The notes beneath the pieces are model-generated. The model worked only from the letters and a program-made list of their open reading frames with translations. It had not been told where the DNA came from and ran no database searches. The position numbers and the translations under genes were made by a program. Below, one piece after another: positions 42,014-51,102 of a stretch of DNA of 64,000 nt (the first letter of the stretch is position 1; every line of letters begins with the position of its first letter). This DNA is from Reyranellaceae bacterium (GTDB taxonomy: Bacteria; Pseudomonadota; Alphaproteobacteria; Reyranellales; Reyranellaceae): the NCBI GenBank assembly GCA_022844045.1, contig JALHMM010000011.1, forward strand, positions 12,105-76,104. Direction: 5' to 3'.

Positions 42014-44932
42014 CTAGATATAGGTGACGAACTCGAAGCCACCGAGGCCGCCGCGGGCGGTCGGGTCCCAGGTGTAGAACTCCTGGAACTGGCCGATCGG
42101 GGCGTCGTGGTTCCACAGCGTGATGTCGGCGAACAGCAGCGGGTTGAAGGTGACCGTGCCGCCGCCGGTGACGCCGACGGTGACGCTGGTGGCGGAGTTG
42201 TAGGTGACGTTGACGTTGCCGGTCTGCGCGGCTGGGTTGCTGTGGTCGCCCAGCACGTGGCCGACGTTGAGCACCTCGCCGGCATCGGTTTCGCGGACGC
42301 CGCTGCCGATGGTGAACATCTGCGGCGGTGTCGAGTTGTCCGTTGTTTCCCAGTAGGTGCCGAAGATCACCAGGTGATTGACGGAGCCCTCGCCGCTGAT
42401 CTCGTTGACTGTCGCCGTGCCGTCGCTGCGGCTGAAATAGTACCAATCGGCGCCGTTGCCGCCGGCCAGCACATCGATGCCAGGCCCGCCGTAGATGTAA
42501 TCGTCGCCGTCACCGCCGGTGACGGTGTCGTTTCCCGAACCACCCCAGATCGCGTCGGCGCCGCCGCCGCCGTCGATGACGTCGTTGCCGGCGTAGACCG
42601 AGATCACGTCGTCGCCCAGGCCGCCAAAGACCACGTCGTTGCTGGTCGTGACGTTGAGCGAGTTACGGCCTCCGAGGTCGAGGATGTAGTCGTCGCCGTC
42701 GCCGCCATAGATCGTGTCGTTGCCCATAACGGGCGAGGTCGTCAGGCCCCAATCGCTCTGGTCGGACCAGATCTCGTCGTTGCCAAGACCGCCATAGGTG
42801 AGGTCGGACCCGCCCTGCGAATACACGATGTCGTCGCCATCGGCGCCGTACAGCGTGTCGTTGCCGCCCTCGCCGCCGGTGCCGGTGATCGAGTCGTTGA
42901 AGTCGTCGCCCCAGATCTGGTCGTTGCCGTCGCCGCCCCAGATCGTATCGGCCGTGCCGCTCGCCGCGGCGGCCGCGGTCATGCTGCCGCCGACCAGCAG
43001 GTCGTTGCCGGCGCCGGAGACGATCACATCGCCGCCTCCCAGGCCGGTGACGGTGACGTTGTCGGTGATCGCGACGGTCGTGGTGCCGGTGCTGTTGGCG
43101 AAGCTCAGATTGACGATATCGGCGTTGTTGGAGGCGATGAAGTATTCCGCCGCCAGGATCCAGTCGAGATTGGCGTCCTTGCCGGAGCGGATGTACTGCG
43201 ATGTCGTGTTGGCGGGGTCACGCGAGGCATCGACCGTGTCGAAGCCGCTGCCGCCATAGAGGCGGTCCGACGTGTCCTGGTAGTTCGCGAAGTTCAGCGT
43301 GATCAGGCCGCCCGATGCCTCGCCGGTCCAGCCATAAAAGGGGCCGCTGACCTGAGCGGCGCTGCCCCCGTTGCTGAACACCATGGTGTCGTCGCCGGCC
43401 TCGCCGTAGAGCCTGTCGGCCGTCGCGCCGCCGCCACCGGCGATGCTGGTAAAACCGCTCAGGAAGTCGTTGCCATCGCCGCCATAGAACAACTCAAAGC
43501 CACCACCGCCCACAAACCAGTCGTCGCCCAGGCCGCCATACGCGGTGTCATCGGAGTCCGCGCCGACAAACGAGTCGTTGAAGGTCGAGCCGATATAGCC
43601 GGTGATGTTGGTGTAGCTGTCACCGGCGGCGTCGCCAGTGTTGTTGGCGGTGTCGTCCAGATCGATGATGACGCCGGCGGTCGCCGAAGTATAGGCGGCG
43701 AAGTTGATGCCGGTGCCGCCGTCGAGGGCATCCGCGCCGGCGCCCCCTTCGAGCGTGTCGTCGCCGGCATCGCCGAACAAGCTGTCGTTGCCTGCGTCAC
43801 CCCATATGGTGTCGTTGCCATCGCCGCCACCGGCGGTATCGGCATCGGCGCCGCCGTAAACGGTGTCGTTGCCGGCGTCGCCGGTCAAACTGTCGGTGCC
43901 TGCGTCACCCCACACGACGTCGTTGCCATCACCGCCAGACAGGCCGTCGGCGTCGGCGCCGCCGTAGATTGTGTCGGCGCCGCCCGTGGCGAAGATCAGA
44001 TCGTTGCCGGCATTGCCGTAGAGGATGTCGAGGTTGTCGGTAGTGGTGCTGGTTGTGCTTGCCGACGAGTCGTCGCCCAGCAGCGCATCGTTGCCGTCGC
44101 CGCCATAGAGCGTGTCGATGTCGCCTAAACCGACGCCGCCAGAGAGGATGTCGTTGCCGCCGGCACCGTACAGGGTGTCGCTGCCGGCGTCGCCTAAGAG
44201 GAAGTCGGCGCCGTCGCTGGCGCCGCTGGTCGTCGTGCTGGCGGAATCGTCGCCGACGACGAGGTCGGCGCCGTCACCGCCATAGACGGTGTCGACACCT
44301 GTACCGCCGAACAGCGAGTCCACCGCTCCGGCGCCATAGATCGTATCGGCGCCGCTGCCGCCGTAGAGGAAATCGGCGCCATCGCTGGCGCCGCTCGTGG
44401 TGCGGCTGAGGCTGGAATCGCCGGCCAGCACGTCGCTGCCGGCGGCGCCGTAGACGGTGTCGGAATCGGCGTCGCCGAACACCGTGTCATTGCCCGAATC
44501 CTCCCACACCACGTCGTTGCCGGTGCCGCCGTAAATCGTGGTGGCGCGGGCCAGCGCGGTGCCGCCGGAGATACTGGTGAAGCTGAAGATGTCGTTGCCG
44601 GCGCCGCCGAACCAGTCCTCGATATGGGCGTTGTTGCTGCCGCGATTCCAGCCGTAGCGAGAGGCGCCGTTGGCGGTGGCGCGCGCGCCGGCGTCGAGGG
44701 CGAAGTCGTCCCAGATGAACAGATCGTTCGCGGCGGAGCCTACGACCGAGTCGTTGGCGCCTGTGCCGTTGGGGATGGTGACGTTGTTGACCTCGTAGCC
44801 GGCGACGTTGACCGTGTCGGCCGTTGCCACGCCCGCTTCGTTATAGCGCGTCAGAACAACGGTGCCGCTGCCCAGCGTCGCTGTGGACACGCTGCTGCTG
44901 GTTCCACCGTTGTTGACGAACGTATAGGGCAT
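42014..44932 (-). CDS. Large RTX-type calcium-binding repeat protein (copy 1)
   Basis: The 972-residue protein is dominated by glycine/aspartate nonapeptides of the GGxGxDxLx type (YGGDGNDALLGDD, WGGDGNDQIWGDD, many others), which fold into calcium-bound beta-rolls. N-terminally there is a repeat-free cap of about 130 residues (MPYTFVNNGG..., then DLFIWDDFALDAG). A central non-repeat block contains GKDANLDWILAAEYFIAS. The C-terminus (NPLLFADITLWNH, FYTWDPTARGGLGGF) has no repeats and may hold the type I secretion signal. I see one lysine and no cysteine. No signal peptide and no secretion genes are nearby. It is paralogous to the gene at 45484-48309. Confidence 0.92.
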   Translation of the reverse strand: MPYTFVNNGGTSSSVSTATLGSGTVVLTRYNEAGVATADTVNVAGYEVNNVTIPNGTGANDSVVGSAANDLFIWDDFALDAGARATANGASRYGWNRGSNNAHIEDWFGGAGNDIFSFTSISGGTALARATTIYGGTGNDVVWEDSGNDTVFGDADSDTVYGAAGSDVLAGDSSLSRTTSGASDGADFLYGGSGADTIYGAGAVDSLFGGTGVDTVYGGDGADLVVGDDSASTTTSGASDGADFLLGDAGSDTLYGAGGNDILSGGVGLGDIDTLYGGDGNDALLGDDSSASTTSTTTDNLDILYGNAGNDLIFATGGADTIYGGADADGLSGGDGNDVVWGDAGTDSLTGDAGNDTVYGGADADTAGGGDGNDTIWGDAGNDSLFGDAGDDTLEGGAGADALDGGTGINFAAYTSATAGVIIDLDDTANNTGDAAGDSYTNITGYIGSTFNDSFVGADSDDTAYGGLGDDWFVGGGGFELFYGGDGNDFLSGFTSIAGGGGATADRLYGEAGDDTMVFSNGGSAAQVSGPFYGWTGEASGGLITLNFANYQDTSDRLYGGSGFDTVDASRDPANTTSQYIRSGKDANLDWILAAEYFIASNNADIVNLSFANSTGTTTVAITDNVTVTGLGGGDVIVSGAGNDLLVGGSMTAAAAASGTADTIWGGDGNDQIWGDDFNDSITGTGGEGGNDTLYGADGDDIVYSQGGSDLTYGGLGNDEIWSDQSDWGLTTSPVMGNDTIYGGDGDDYILDLGGRNSLNVTTSNDVVFGGLGDDVISVYAGNDVIDGGGGADAIWGGSGNDTVTGGDGDDYIYGGPGIDVLAGGNGADWYYFSRSDGTATVNEISGEGSVNHLVIFGTYWETTDNSTPPQMFTIGSGVRETDAGEVLNVGHVLGDHSNPAAQTGNVNVTYNSATSVTVGVTGGGTVTFNPLLFADITLWNHDAPIGQFQEFYTWDPTARGGLGGFEFVTYI

Positions 44933-45151
44933 GGTCGGCGTCCCTCACCCATCAGCCTGTCGAAATCACCGGCAGCCCGCAGGAAATACTGTACCCACGA
45001 CACGCGAGGGGCGTGGACAGCGAGACACCCATTCAGGGTATTAGTGGAGTCCACTACCCTCTATCAAAAGATATATGCGTGATATCAACGTCATCATGAA
45101 ATCTACTGATGTAGTGCTAAAGTTTGATTTCAATCTCGCTGAAACAATGAT
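44933..45151 (-). promoter_or_regulatory. AT-rich leader of RTX copy 1, with a palindrome
   Basis: This 219-bp gap before RTX copy 1 is much more AT-rich than the genes around it and is related to the leader of copy 2 (48310-48545). It contains the palindrome TAGTGGA-G-TCCACTA at 45042-45056, extended outward by AGGGT and ACCCT with a two-base bulge. This is a candidate operator or RNA hairpin; copy 2 has only one TAGTGGA half-site. Confidence 0.45.
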
Positions 45152-45425
45152 TTTGCCCGGGCTCTTGCGGCTGACGCTGGCGTCATCGAGGAGCGCGATG
45201 CCGTCGAGACAAGCGCATCCAGCGTTCAGGAGCAAGACAGCGAGAGCGGCGGCCTAGGCTTTGCCCAGCCGCACGCAACAGTCCAGGAGTGGTGATTCTT
45301 GCAGTCGCCGCGCACAGCGCCCCGTGCGTCACATGGACGGCGGGTAATGATTCGAAGCCTTCGGAACGAGTCGGCGTATCACGGCGGCGGCGGCCGTGCC
45401 GGCGTAGCCGCCCAGCGGCGCACGG
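45152..45425 (-). pseudogene. cobT: Decayed 3' fragment of cobT
   Basis: On the minus strand, LLNAGCACLDGIALLDDASV matches the C-terminus of the intact CobT (LLKAACACLDGMASFDDAGV). DNA similarity extends from the stop codon region upstream to about 45425, including CTTCAGGAG and ACGGCGGCGGCGGCCGTG blocks; in one 55-base stretch I count 9 differences. Frames are broken by indels, and the 5' three-quarters of the gene is missing. It lies in front of RTX copy 1 exactly as the intact cobT lies in front of RTX copy 2. Confidence 0.8.
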
Positions 45426-45483
45426 CCTCCACGCGGCTCCGGGGATCAGCTTGGAGCCGCCGGATGGTCAGCGTCGCGGCCGA

Positions 45484-48309
45484 TCAACCGATATAGTCGA
45501 CGAACTCGAAGCCGCCCAAGCCGGCGCCGCGGGCGTTCGGATCCCAGGTGTAGAACTCCTGGATCTGGTGTCCGATCGTGGCGTCGTGGTTCCACAGCGT
45601 GATGTCGGCGAACAGCAGCGGGTTGAAGGTGATCGCGGCGCCGCTGCCGGCAACGCTGACGGTGATGCTGGTGGCCGAGTTGTAGGTGACGTTGACGTTG
45701 CCGGTCTGCGCGGCGGTGTCGCTGTGGTTGCCCAGCACATGGCCGACACTGAGGAGCTCGCCGACATCGGTTTCGCGCACGCCGCTGCCGATGGTGAGCA
45801 TCTGCGGCGGCGTCGAATTGTCGGACGTCTCCCAGAAGGTTCCGAAGATCACCAGGTGGTTGACGGCGCCTTCGCCCAAGACCTCGTTGACGATCGTCGT
45901 GCCGTCGCTGCGGCTGAAATAGTACCAGTCGGCGCCGGCGCCGCCCTCCAGCGTGTCGCCCGTGCCGGCGCCGCCATAGATGTAATCGTCGCCGGTGCCG
46001 CCGTAGACCGTATCGGTGCCCGGGCCGCTCCAGATCGCATCGTTGCCGCTGCCGCTGTCGATCACGTCGTTGCCGGCGAAGACCGAGATCACGTCGTTGC
46101 CGATGCCGCCATAGACCAGGTCGTTGCTGGTCGTGACACTGAGCGAGTTGCGGCCGCCGAGGTCGAGGATGAAGTCGTCGCCGTCGCCGCCATAAATCGT
46201 GTCGTTGCCCATCACGGACGAGGTCGTCAGACCCCAGTCACCCTGGTCGGACCAGACCACATCGTTGCCGAGACCGCCGTAGGAGATGTCCGAGCCGCCT
46301 TGCGACAGCACCGTGTCGTCGCCATCGGCGCCATACAGCGTGTCGTTGCCACCTTCGCCGCCGGTGCCGGTGATCGAGTCGTTGAAGTCGTCGCCCCAGA
46401 TCTGGTCGTTGCCGTCGCCGCCCCAGATCGTGTCGGCCGTGCCGCCCGTCGCCGCGGCCGCGGTCAAGCCGCCGCCGACCAGCACGTCGTTGCCGGCGCC
46501 GGAGATGATGATATCGTTGCCTTCGAGGCCGGTCACCGTGACGCTGTCGGTGATCGCCGCCTGGCCGATCGTGGTGCCAGCGCTGAAGCTCAAGTTGACG
46601 ATGTCGGCGGCATTGGAGGCGATGAAGAGCTCCGCCGACAGGATCCAGTCGAGGTTGGCGTCCTTGCCGGCGCGAATGAACTGCTGCTGCGTGCTCGCCG
46701 GCACCAGCGAGGCGTCCACCGTGTCGAAGCCGCTGCCGCCATAGAGGCGGTCCGTCGTGTCCTGGTGGCCGCTCAGCGTCAGCGTGATGACGCTCGAGGC
46801 ACCGGTCTCGCCCGTCCAGCCGTAGAATGTGCCGGTGACCGGGGCGCCGCTGCCTTCGTTGCTGAACAGCATCCTGTCATCGCCGGCGCCGCCGTACAGC
46901 GTGTCGGGCAAGCCGCCACCGGCGACACCCGTCATGCCGCTCATGAAGTCATTGCCGTCGCCGCCGTAGAGCGTGTCGGCGCCGCCATTGCCGCCCTGGA
47001 GCCAGTCGTCGCCCAGGCCGCCATACTCGATGTCGCCGCCGCCCGAGCCGAACATCGTGTCGTTGAAGGTCGAGCCGATATAGCCCGTGATGTTGGTGTA
47101 GCTGTCGCCGGCGGCGTCGCCGGTATTGTTGGCGACGTTGTCCAGGTCGAGCGTGACGCCGGCGGTCGCGGAGGTATAGACGGCGTAGTTGATGCCGGTG
47201 CCGCCATCGAGCGCGTCCGCGCCCGCGCCGCCATCGAGCAGGTCGTCGCCGGCGTCGCCGAACAGCAGGTCGTCGGCCGCGTCGCCCTGCAGGGCATCGT
47301 CGCCGTCACCACCATAAACCGTGTCGGCGTCGGCCCCGCCGTATCCGGTGTCGGCCCCACCGCCGCCATACATCGTATCGGTGCCGGCATTGCCAAATAG
47401 GACATCGGCGCCGTCGGTGGTGCTGCTGGTCGTGATCGACGCCGAGTTGTCGCCGATAACCAGATCGCTACCGTCGCCGCCGTAGAGTGTGTCGACGTCG
47501 CCAGAACCGGCGCCGCCAAAGAGCGTGTCGCCGCCGCCGGCGCCGAACATGGCGTCGCTGCCGGCGTCGCCGAACAGGATGTCGGCGCCGTCGCTGGCGC
47601 CACTGGTTGTCGTGCTCGCCGAATCGTCGCCGGCGACGAAATCGGCGCCGTCACCGCCATAGACGGTGTCGACACCCGTGCCGCCGAACAGCGAGTCGAC
47701 CGCACCGGCGCCGTAAAGAATGTCGGTGCCGCTGCCGCCGTAGAGGAAATCGGCGCCATCGCTGGCACCGCTCGTGGTGCGGCTGAGGCTGGAATCGCCG
47801 GCCAGGACGTCGCTGCCGGCGGCGCCGTAGACGGTGTCGGAATCGGCGTCGCCGAACACCGTGTCGGCGCCGGAATCGGTCCAGGCAATGTCGTTGCCGA
47901 TGCCGCCGTAGATCGTGACGGCGCGGGCCAGCGCGGTGCCGCCGGAAATGCTGGTGAAGGCGAAGACGTCGTTGCCGGCGCCGCCGAACCAGTCCTCGAT
48001 ATGCGCGTTGGTGCTGCCGCGGTTCCAGCCGGTGCGAGAGGCGCCGTTGGCGGTGGCTTGTGCGCTGGCTTGGAGGGCGAAGTCGTCCCAGATGAACAGG
48101 TCGTTGCCGGTAGAGCCGACGACGGAGTCGTTGGCGCCCGTACCGTTGGGGATGGTGACGTTGTTGACGTTGTAGCCGGCGACGTTGACCGTGTTGGTCG
48201 TGGCCGCGCCCGCTTCGTCGTAGCGTGTCAGGACGACGGTGCCGCTGGCCAGCGTTGCCGTGGTCACGCCGCTGCTGCCACCACCGTTGTTGACGAACGT
48301 ATACGGCAT
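45484..48309 (-). CDS. Large RTX-type calcium-binding repeat protein (copy 2)
   Basis: The 941-residue protein is a close paralogue of copy 1. It shares the N-terminal cap (MPYTFVNNGGGSSGVTTATL, then NGTGANDSVVGS), the central GKDANLDWILSAELFIAS block, the spacers TTSGASDGADFL between nonapeptide runs, and the C-terminus (FNPLLFADITLWNH, FYTWDPNARGAGLGGFEF). Differences are mostly in the number of nonapeptides and in surface residues. I see one lysine, in the same position as in copy 1, and no cysteine. It should be a secreted or surface protein using calcium to fold. No type I exporter is encoded nearby. Confidence 0.92.
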   Translation of the reverse strand: MPYTFVNNGGGSSGVTTATLASGTVVLTRYDEAGAATTNTVNVAGYNVNNVTIPNGTGANDSVVGSTGNDLFIWDDFALQASAQATANGASRTGWNRGSTNAHIEDWFGGAGNDVFAFTSISGGTALARAVTIYGGIGNDIAWTDSGADTVFGDADSDTVYGAAGSDVLAGDSSLSRTTSGASDGADFLYGGSGTDILYGAGAVDSLFGGTGVDTVYGGDGADFVAGDDSASTTTSGASDGADILFGDAGSDAMFGAGGGDTLFGGAGSGDVDTLYGGDGSDLVIGDNSASITTSSTTDGADVLFGNAGTDTMYGGGGADTGYGGADADTVYGGDGDDALQGDAADDLLFGDAGDDLLDGGAGADALDGGTGINYAVYTSATAGVTLDLDNVANNTGDAAGDSYTNITGYIGSTFNDTMFGSGGGDIEYGGLGDDWLQGGNGGADTLYGGDGNDFMSGMTGVAGGGLPDTLYGGAGDDRMLFSNEGSGAPVTGTFYGWTGETGASSVITLTLSGHQDTTDRLYGGSGFDTVDASLVPASTQQQFIRAGKDANLDWILSAELFIASNAADIVNLSFSAGTTIGQAAITDSVTVTGLEGNDIIISGAGNDVLVGGGLTAAAATGGTADTIWGGDGNDQIWGDDFNDSITGTGGEGGNDTLYGADGDDTVLSQGGSDISYGGLGNDVVWSDQGDWGLTTSSVMGNDTIYGGDGDDFILDLGGRNSLSVTTSNDLVYGGIGNDVISVFAGNDVIDSGSGNDAIWSGPGTDTVYGGTGDDYIYGGAGTGDTLEGGAGADWYYFSRSDGTTIVNEVLGEGAVNHLVIFGTFWETSDNSTPPQMLTIGSGVRETDVGELLSVGHVLGNHSDTAAQTGNVNVTYNSATSITVSVAGSGAAITFNPLLFADITLWNHDATIGHQIQEFYTWDPNARGAGLGGFEFVDYIG

Positions 48310-48545
48310 GGTCGCCGTCCCTCACCAAATCACTTGCCAAAATCGACGGCGGCCCGCGGCAATGAAGACGTCCGCGACAAAGAAAGTCGCAAACGGCGAG
48401 CTACCAATCCGGCGTATTTATCGAATCTCACGATTTTTTTCAACGAGTATTTACGCTAAATCAATGCTGTAGTGGATTTTTCTGACTATTTGATGGAATA
48501 TCGATTTTGCAGAAAATATCGCTTCAAGTCAGGTGAATCAATGAC
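48310..48545 (-). promoter_or_regulatory. AT-rich leader between cobT and RTX copy 2
   Basis: The 236-bp spacer contains long A/T tracts (for example GAAAAAAATCG on the minus strand) in an otherwise GC-rich region. Its two ends match the ends of the copy-1 leader at 44933-45151. It most likely holds the RTX promoter; no gene is seen in it. Confidence 0.5.
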
Positions 48546-49574
48546 TTAGCCCGCGCTCCGGCGGTCGACGCCAGCGTCGTCGAAGCTCGCCATGCCGTCG
48601 AGGCAGGCGCAGGCAGCCTTCAGGAGCGAGACGGCGAGGGCGGCGCCGGAGGCTTCACCCAGCCGCATGCCGAGATCGAGGAGGGGCTGTTTTCCTAACC
48701 GCTGACACAGCGCCCCATGCGCCGGTTCGGCCGAGCGATGGGCGACGAGGCAATGGTCCAGAGCGGTTGGATTGATGCAGTGCAGCACGGCGGCGGCGGC
48801 CGTGCAGGCATAGCCGTCGAGCAGCACGGGAATGTGGCCCATGCGCGCCGCCAGAATGGCACCGACGATCGCCGCCAGCTCCTCGCCGCCCAACGCGGCG
48901 AGCACCGCCAGCGGATCGCCAGAGGCGGCGCGGTGGCGTTCGACGCCCAGCCGTACCGTCTCCACCTTGCGCGCCAGCGCCGCGCCGGCCACGCCGGTAC
49001 CCGGTCCGACCCAGTCCGCCGCCTCGCCGCCGAACAGCGCCAGGCAGAGCGCCGCGGCCGAGGTCGTGTTGCCGATGCCCATCTCGCCCAGGCACAGCAC
49101 GTCAATGCCGGTCTCGGCGGCCATCATGCCGTAAGCCATGGCGCGCGCGCAGCGCGCCTCGTCCATCGCCGGGCCTTGTGTGAAATCGGCCACGGGATTG
49201 GCGAGGTCCATCTCATAGACCCTGAGGTCGCCATCGATCGCCGCGGTCAGCTGGTTCACCGCCGCACCACCGGCGACGAAGTTGCGCACCATCTGCTGGG
49301 TGACGCTCGCCGGATAGGCCGACACGCCGCGCGCCGCCACCCCATGCGCGCCGGCGAAGACGCAAACCCTCGGGCGCTCGCAGCGCGGCCGCTCGCGGCC
49401 CTGCCATGCCGCCAGCCATTCGGCGATCTCCTCCAACCGGCCGAGCGAACCCGGCGGCTTGGTGAGGTCGGCTTGGCGCAGTCGTACCCTGGTCTGCGCC
49501 GCGACATCCGGCCCTGGCATCTGCGCGATCACGGCGCGCATCTCGGCGAAAGTCGCGGCTGGCGGGGCGGTCAT
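48546..49574 (-). CDS. cobT: Nicotinate-nucleotide-dimethylbenzimidazole phosphoribosyltransferase
   Basis: CobT activates the lower ligand of cobalamin. The 342-residue protein has the family blocks LTKPPGSLGRLEEIAEWLAA, FAGAHGVAARGVSAYPASVT, MVRNFVAGGAAVNQL, LCLGEMGIGNTTSAAALCLA and DGYACTAAAAVLHCINPTAL, with C-terminal LLDLGMRLGEASGAALAVSL. I chose the ATG at 49574; a GTG at 49589 is the alternative. It is divergent from cobS, 58 bp away. A decayed copy of its 3' end lies at 45152-45425. Confidence 0.96.
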   Translation of the reverse strand: MTAPPAATFAEMRAVIAQMPGPDVAAQTRVRLRQADLTKPPGSLGRLEEIAEWLAAWQGRERPRCERPRVCVFAGAHGVAARGVSAYPASVTQQMVRNFVAGGAAVNQLTAAIDGDLRVYEMDLANPVADFTQGPAMDEARCARAMAYGMMAAETGIDVLCLGEMGIGNTTSAAALCLALFGGEAADWVGPGTGVAGAALARKVETVRLGVERHRAASGDPLAVLAALGGEELAAIVGAILAARMGHIPVLLDGYACTAAAAVLHCINPTALDHCLVAHRSAEPAHGALCQRLGKQPLLDLGMRLGEASGAALAVSLLKAACACLDGMASFDDAGVDRRSAG

Positions 49575-49632
49575 ACGGAAACTTGGCACGGACGTGTCGG
49601 AGGGGCGCGGACTGTCCTACAATCATCCTGTC

Positions 49633-50442
49633 ATGACCAGCGAAAACCCGGAGCGGCCGGGCACTGTCGAGGAGTGGTTGGCGGCGCTCGGCGAGACCGC
49701 GACCTTCTTCACGCGCCTGCCGTTCAACTTCAGTGGTGCGCCGCGTTTCCGGCTGGCGCAGCGCCTGCCGACCCTGCCGGTGCTGGGCCTCGGCGTCGGG
49801 CTGGCGGCCGGCATCGATCTCGCCATCGCCCAATGGCTGGGTGCCGGGCCGATCCTCGCCGCCTTTGTCGGCCTGCTGACGGCGCTGGTGATCACCGGCG
49901 CGTTGCACGAGGACGGGCTGGCCGATACCGCCGATGCGCTGGGACCTGTCGGCGCTTCGGTCGAACGCCGCCTCGAGATTCTGCGCGACAGCCGCATCGG
50001 CGCGTTCGGCGCGCTGGCGCTGATCTTCTCGGTGGGTGTGCGTGTCGCGGCGCTGGCCCAGCTCGCCGCGCGTGATGCCGGCCTGGCGCTGCTGGCGCTG
50101 GTCGCCGCCCATGTGCTCTCGCGCGCGGCGATCGCCTGGCCTTTGGGCGCGCTCGAGCCGGCGCGCGGCGACGGGCTGGGCGCCGGCGCCGGCCAACCGA
50201 CGACCAGCGATGTCGGCATCACCCTGGCGGTCGGCGGCGGCCTATCCGTGCTCATGCTGGTGGGCGTGTCGCCGATATCGGCGGTGATGGCGCCTGCCGC
50301 CGCCTTCGCCGTCGCCTGGAGCATGGTGAAGCTGGCGCGCGAGCGCTTCGGCGGCTACACGGGCGACGTTCTGGGCGCGACGCAACAGATGGCGGAGATC
50401 GCCGCCTTGGTCGTCGTGGCGATGTGCGTGGGTTGGAGGTAG
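49633..50442 (+). CDS. cobS: Adenosylcobinamide-GDP ribazoletransferase
   Basis: CobS joins alpha-ribazole to adenosylcobinamide-GDP in the inner membrane, the last step of cobalamin synthesis. The 269-residue protein is hydrophobic, with the signature HEDGLADTADALG (DGxxDxxDA), RLEILRDSRIGAFGALALIF and ERFGGYTGDVLGATQQM. It diverges from cobT and is followed 4 bp later by the histidine phosphatase gene and then cobP, forming one operon. Confidence 0.95.
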   Translation: MTSENPERPGTVEEWLAALGETATFFTRLPFNFSGAPRFRLAQRLPTLPVLGLGVGLAAGIDLAIAQWLGAGPILAAFVGLLTALVITGALHEDGLADTADALGPVGASVERRLEILRDSRIGAFGALALIFSVGVRVAALAQLAARDAGLALLALVAAHVLSRAAIAWPLGALEPARGDGLGAGAGQPTTSDVGITLAVGGGLSVLMLVGVSPISAVMAPAAAFAVAWSMVKLARERFGGYTGDVLGATQQMAEIAALVVVAMCVGWR

Positions 50443-50446
50443 GCGT

Positions 50447-51100
50447 ATGGCGACGGCGGCGAACATCAAGGCACCGGTGACGCGCTGGTGGTGGGTGCGC
50501 CACGCCGTGGTGCCCAATCCTGAGGGGCGCTGCTACGGCCAGAGCGACATGGATTGCGACGTCAGCGACCAGGCGCTGTTCCGCCACCAGGCGGCGCTGC
50601 TGCCGCGCGGCGCGGTATGGGTGACCAGCGGCCTGCTGCGCGCGATCAAGACCGCCGACACGCTGCGCGCGCATGGCGCCGACGGGCACGAGCCGGTACG
50701 CGAGCCGCGCTTCAACGAGCAGCATTTCGGGCACTGGCAGGGAAAGACCTACGCCGACATCGCCGCCAATCACGGCGACAACCATCTCTTCTGGCTTGGG
50801 CCGCCGACCAACCGTCCGCCCGGCGGCGAGAGCTTCGTCGATCTGATGGAGCGCGCCAGCTCGGCGATCCTCGAGATCAACGAGACCCACAAGGGCCGCG
50901 ATATCGTGGCCGTCACGCATGGCGGCACGATCCGCGCCGCGTTGGCGCTGGCGATGGGTCTGGGCGCCGACGCCGCCGTGCGCTTCGAGGCCGAGAACGT
51001 CTCGCTGACCCTGATCGAGCATTACGAGCAGGCCGATCCCGATCACGCCTGGCGCATCGTTTTCACCAACCTGCTGCCGCGGCTCGTCGCCGCCGCCTGA
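50447..51100 (+). CDS. Histidine phosphatase family protein, probably alpha-ribazole phosphatase
   Basis: The 217-residue protein belongs to the phosphoglycerate-mutase-like histidine phosphatases. The catalytic His is in WWWVRHAVVPNPEGRCYGQS, with RHA in place of the usual RHG. Other family blocks are SGLLRAIKTADTL, FNEQHFGHWQGKTY and the second His in VAVTHGGTIRAALAL. Its place between cobS and cobP makes it the likely CobC-type alpha-ribazole-5'-phosphate phosphatase (inference from context). Confidence 0.87.
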   Translation: MATAANIKAPVTRWWWVRHAVVPNPEGRCYGQSDMDCDVSDQALFRHQAALLPRGAVWVTSGLLRAIKTADTLRAHGADGHEPVREPRFNEQHFGHWQGKTYADIAANHGDNHLFWLGPPTNRPPGGESFVDLMERASSAILEINETHKGRDIVAVTHGGTIRAALALAMGLGADAAVRFEAENVSLTLIEHYEQADPDHAWRIVFTNLLPRLVAAA

Positions 51101-51102
51101 CG

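Noticed and set aside
41795-47400. Two 700-780-codon frames antisense to the RTX genes
   Set aside because: They mirror the repeated Gly/Asp codons of the RTX repeats and have no domain of their own.
42014-48309. A CRISPR-like impression from regularly repeated DNA
   Set aside because: The repeats are codon-level RTX nonapeptides inside long open frames, with no constant repeat and unique spacer pattern.
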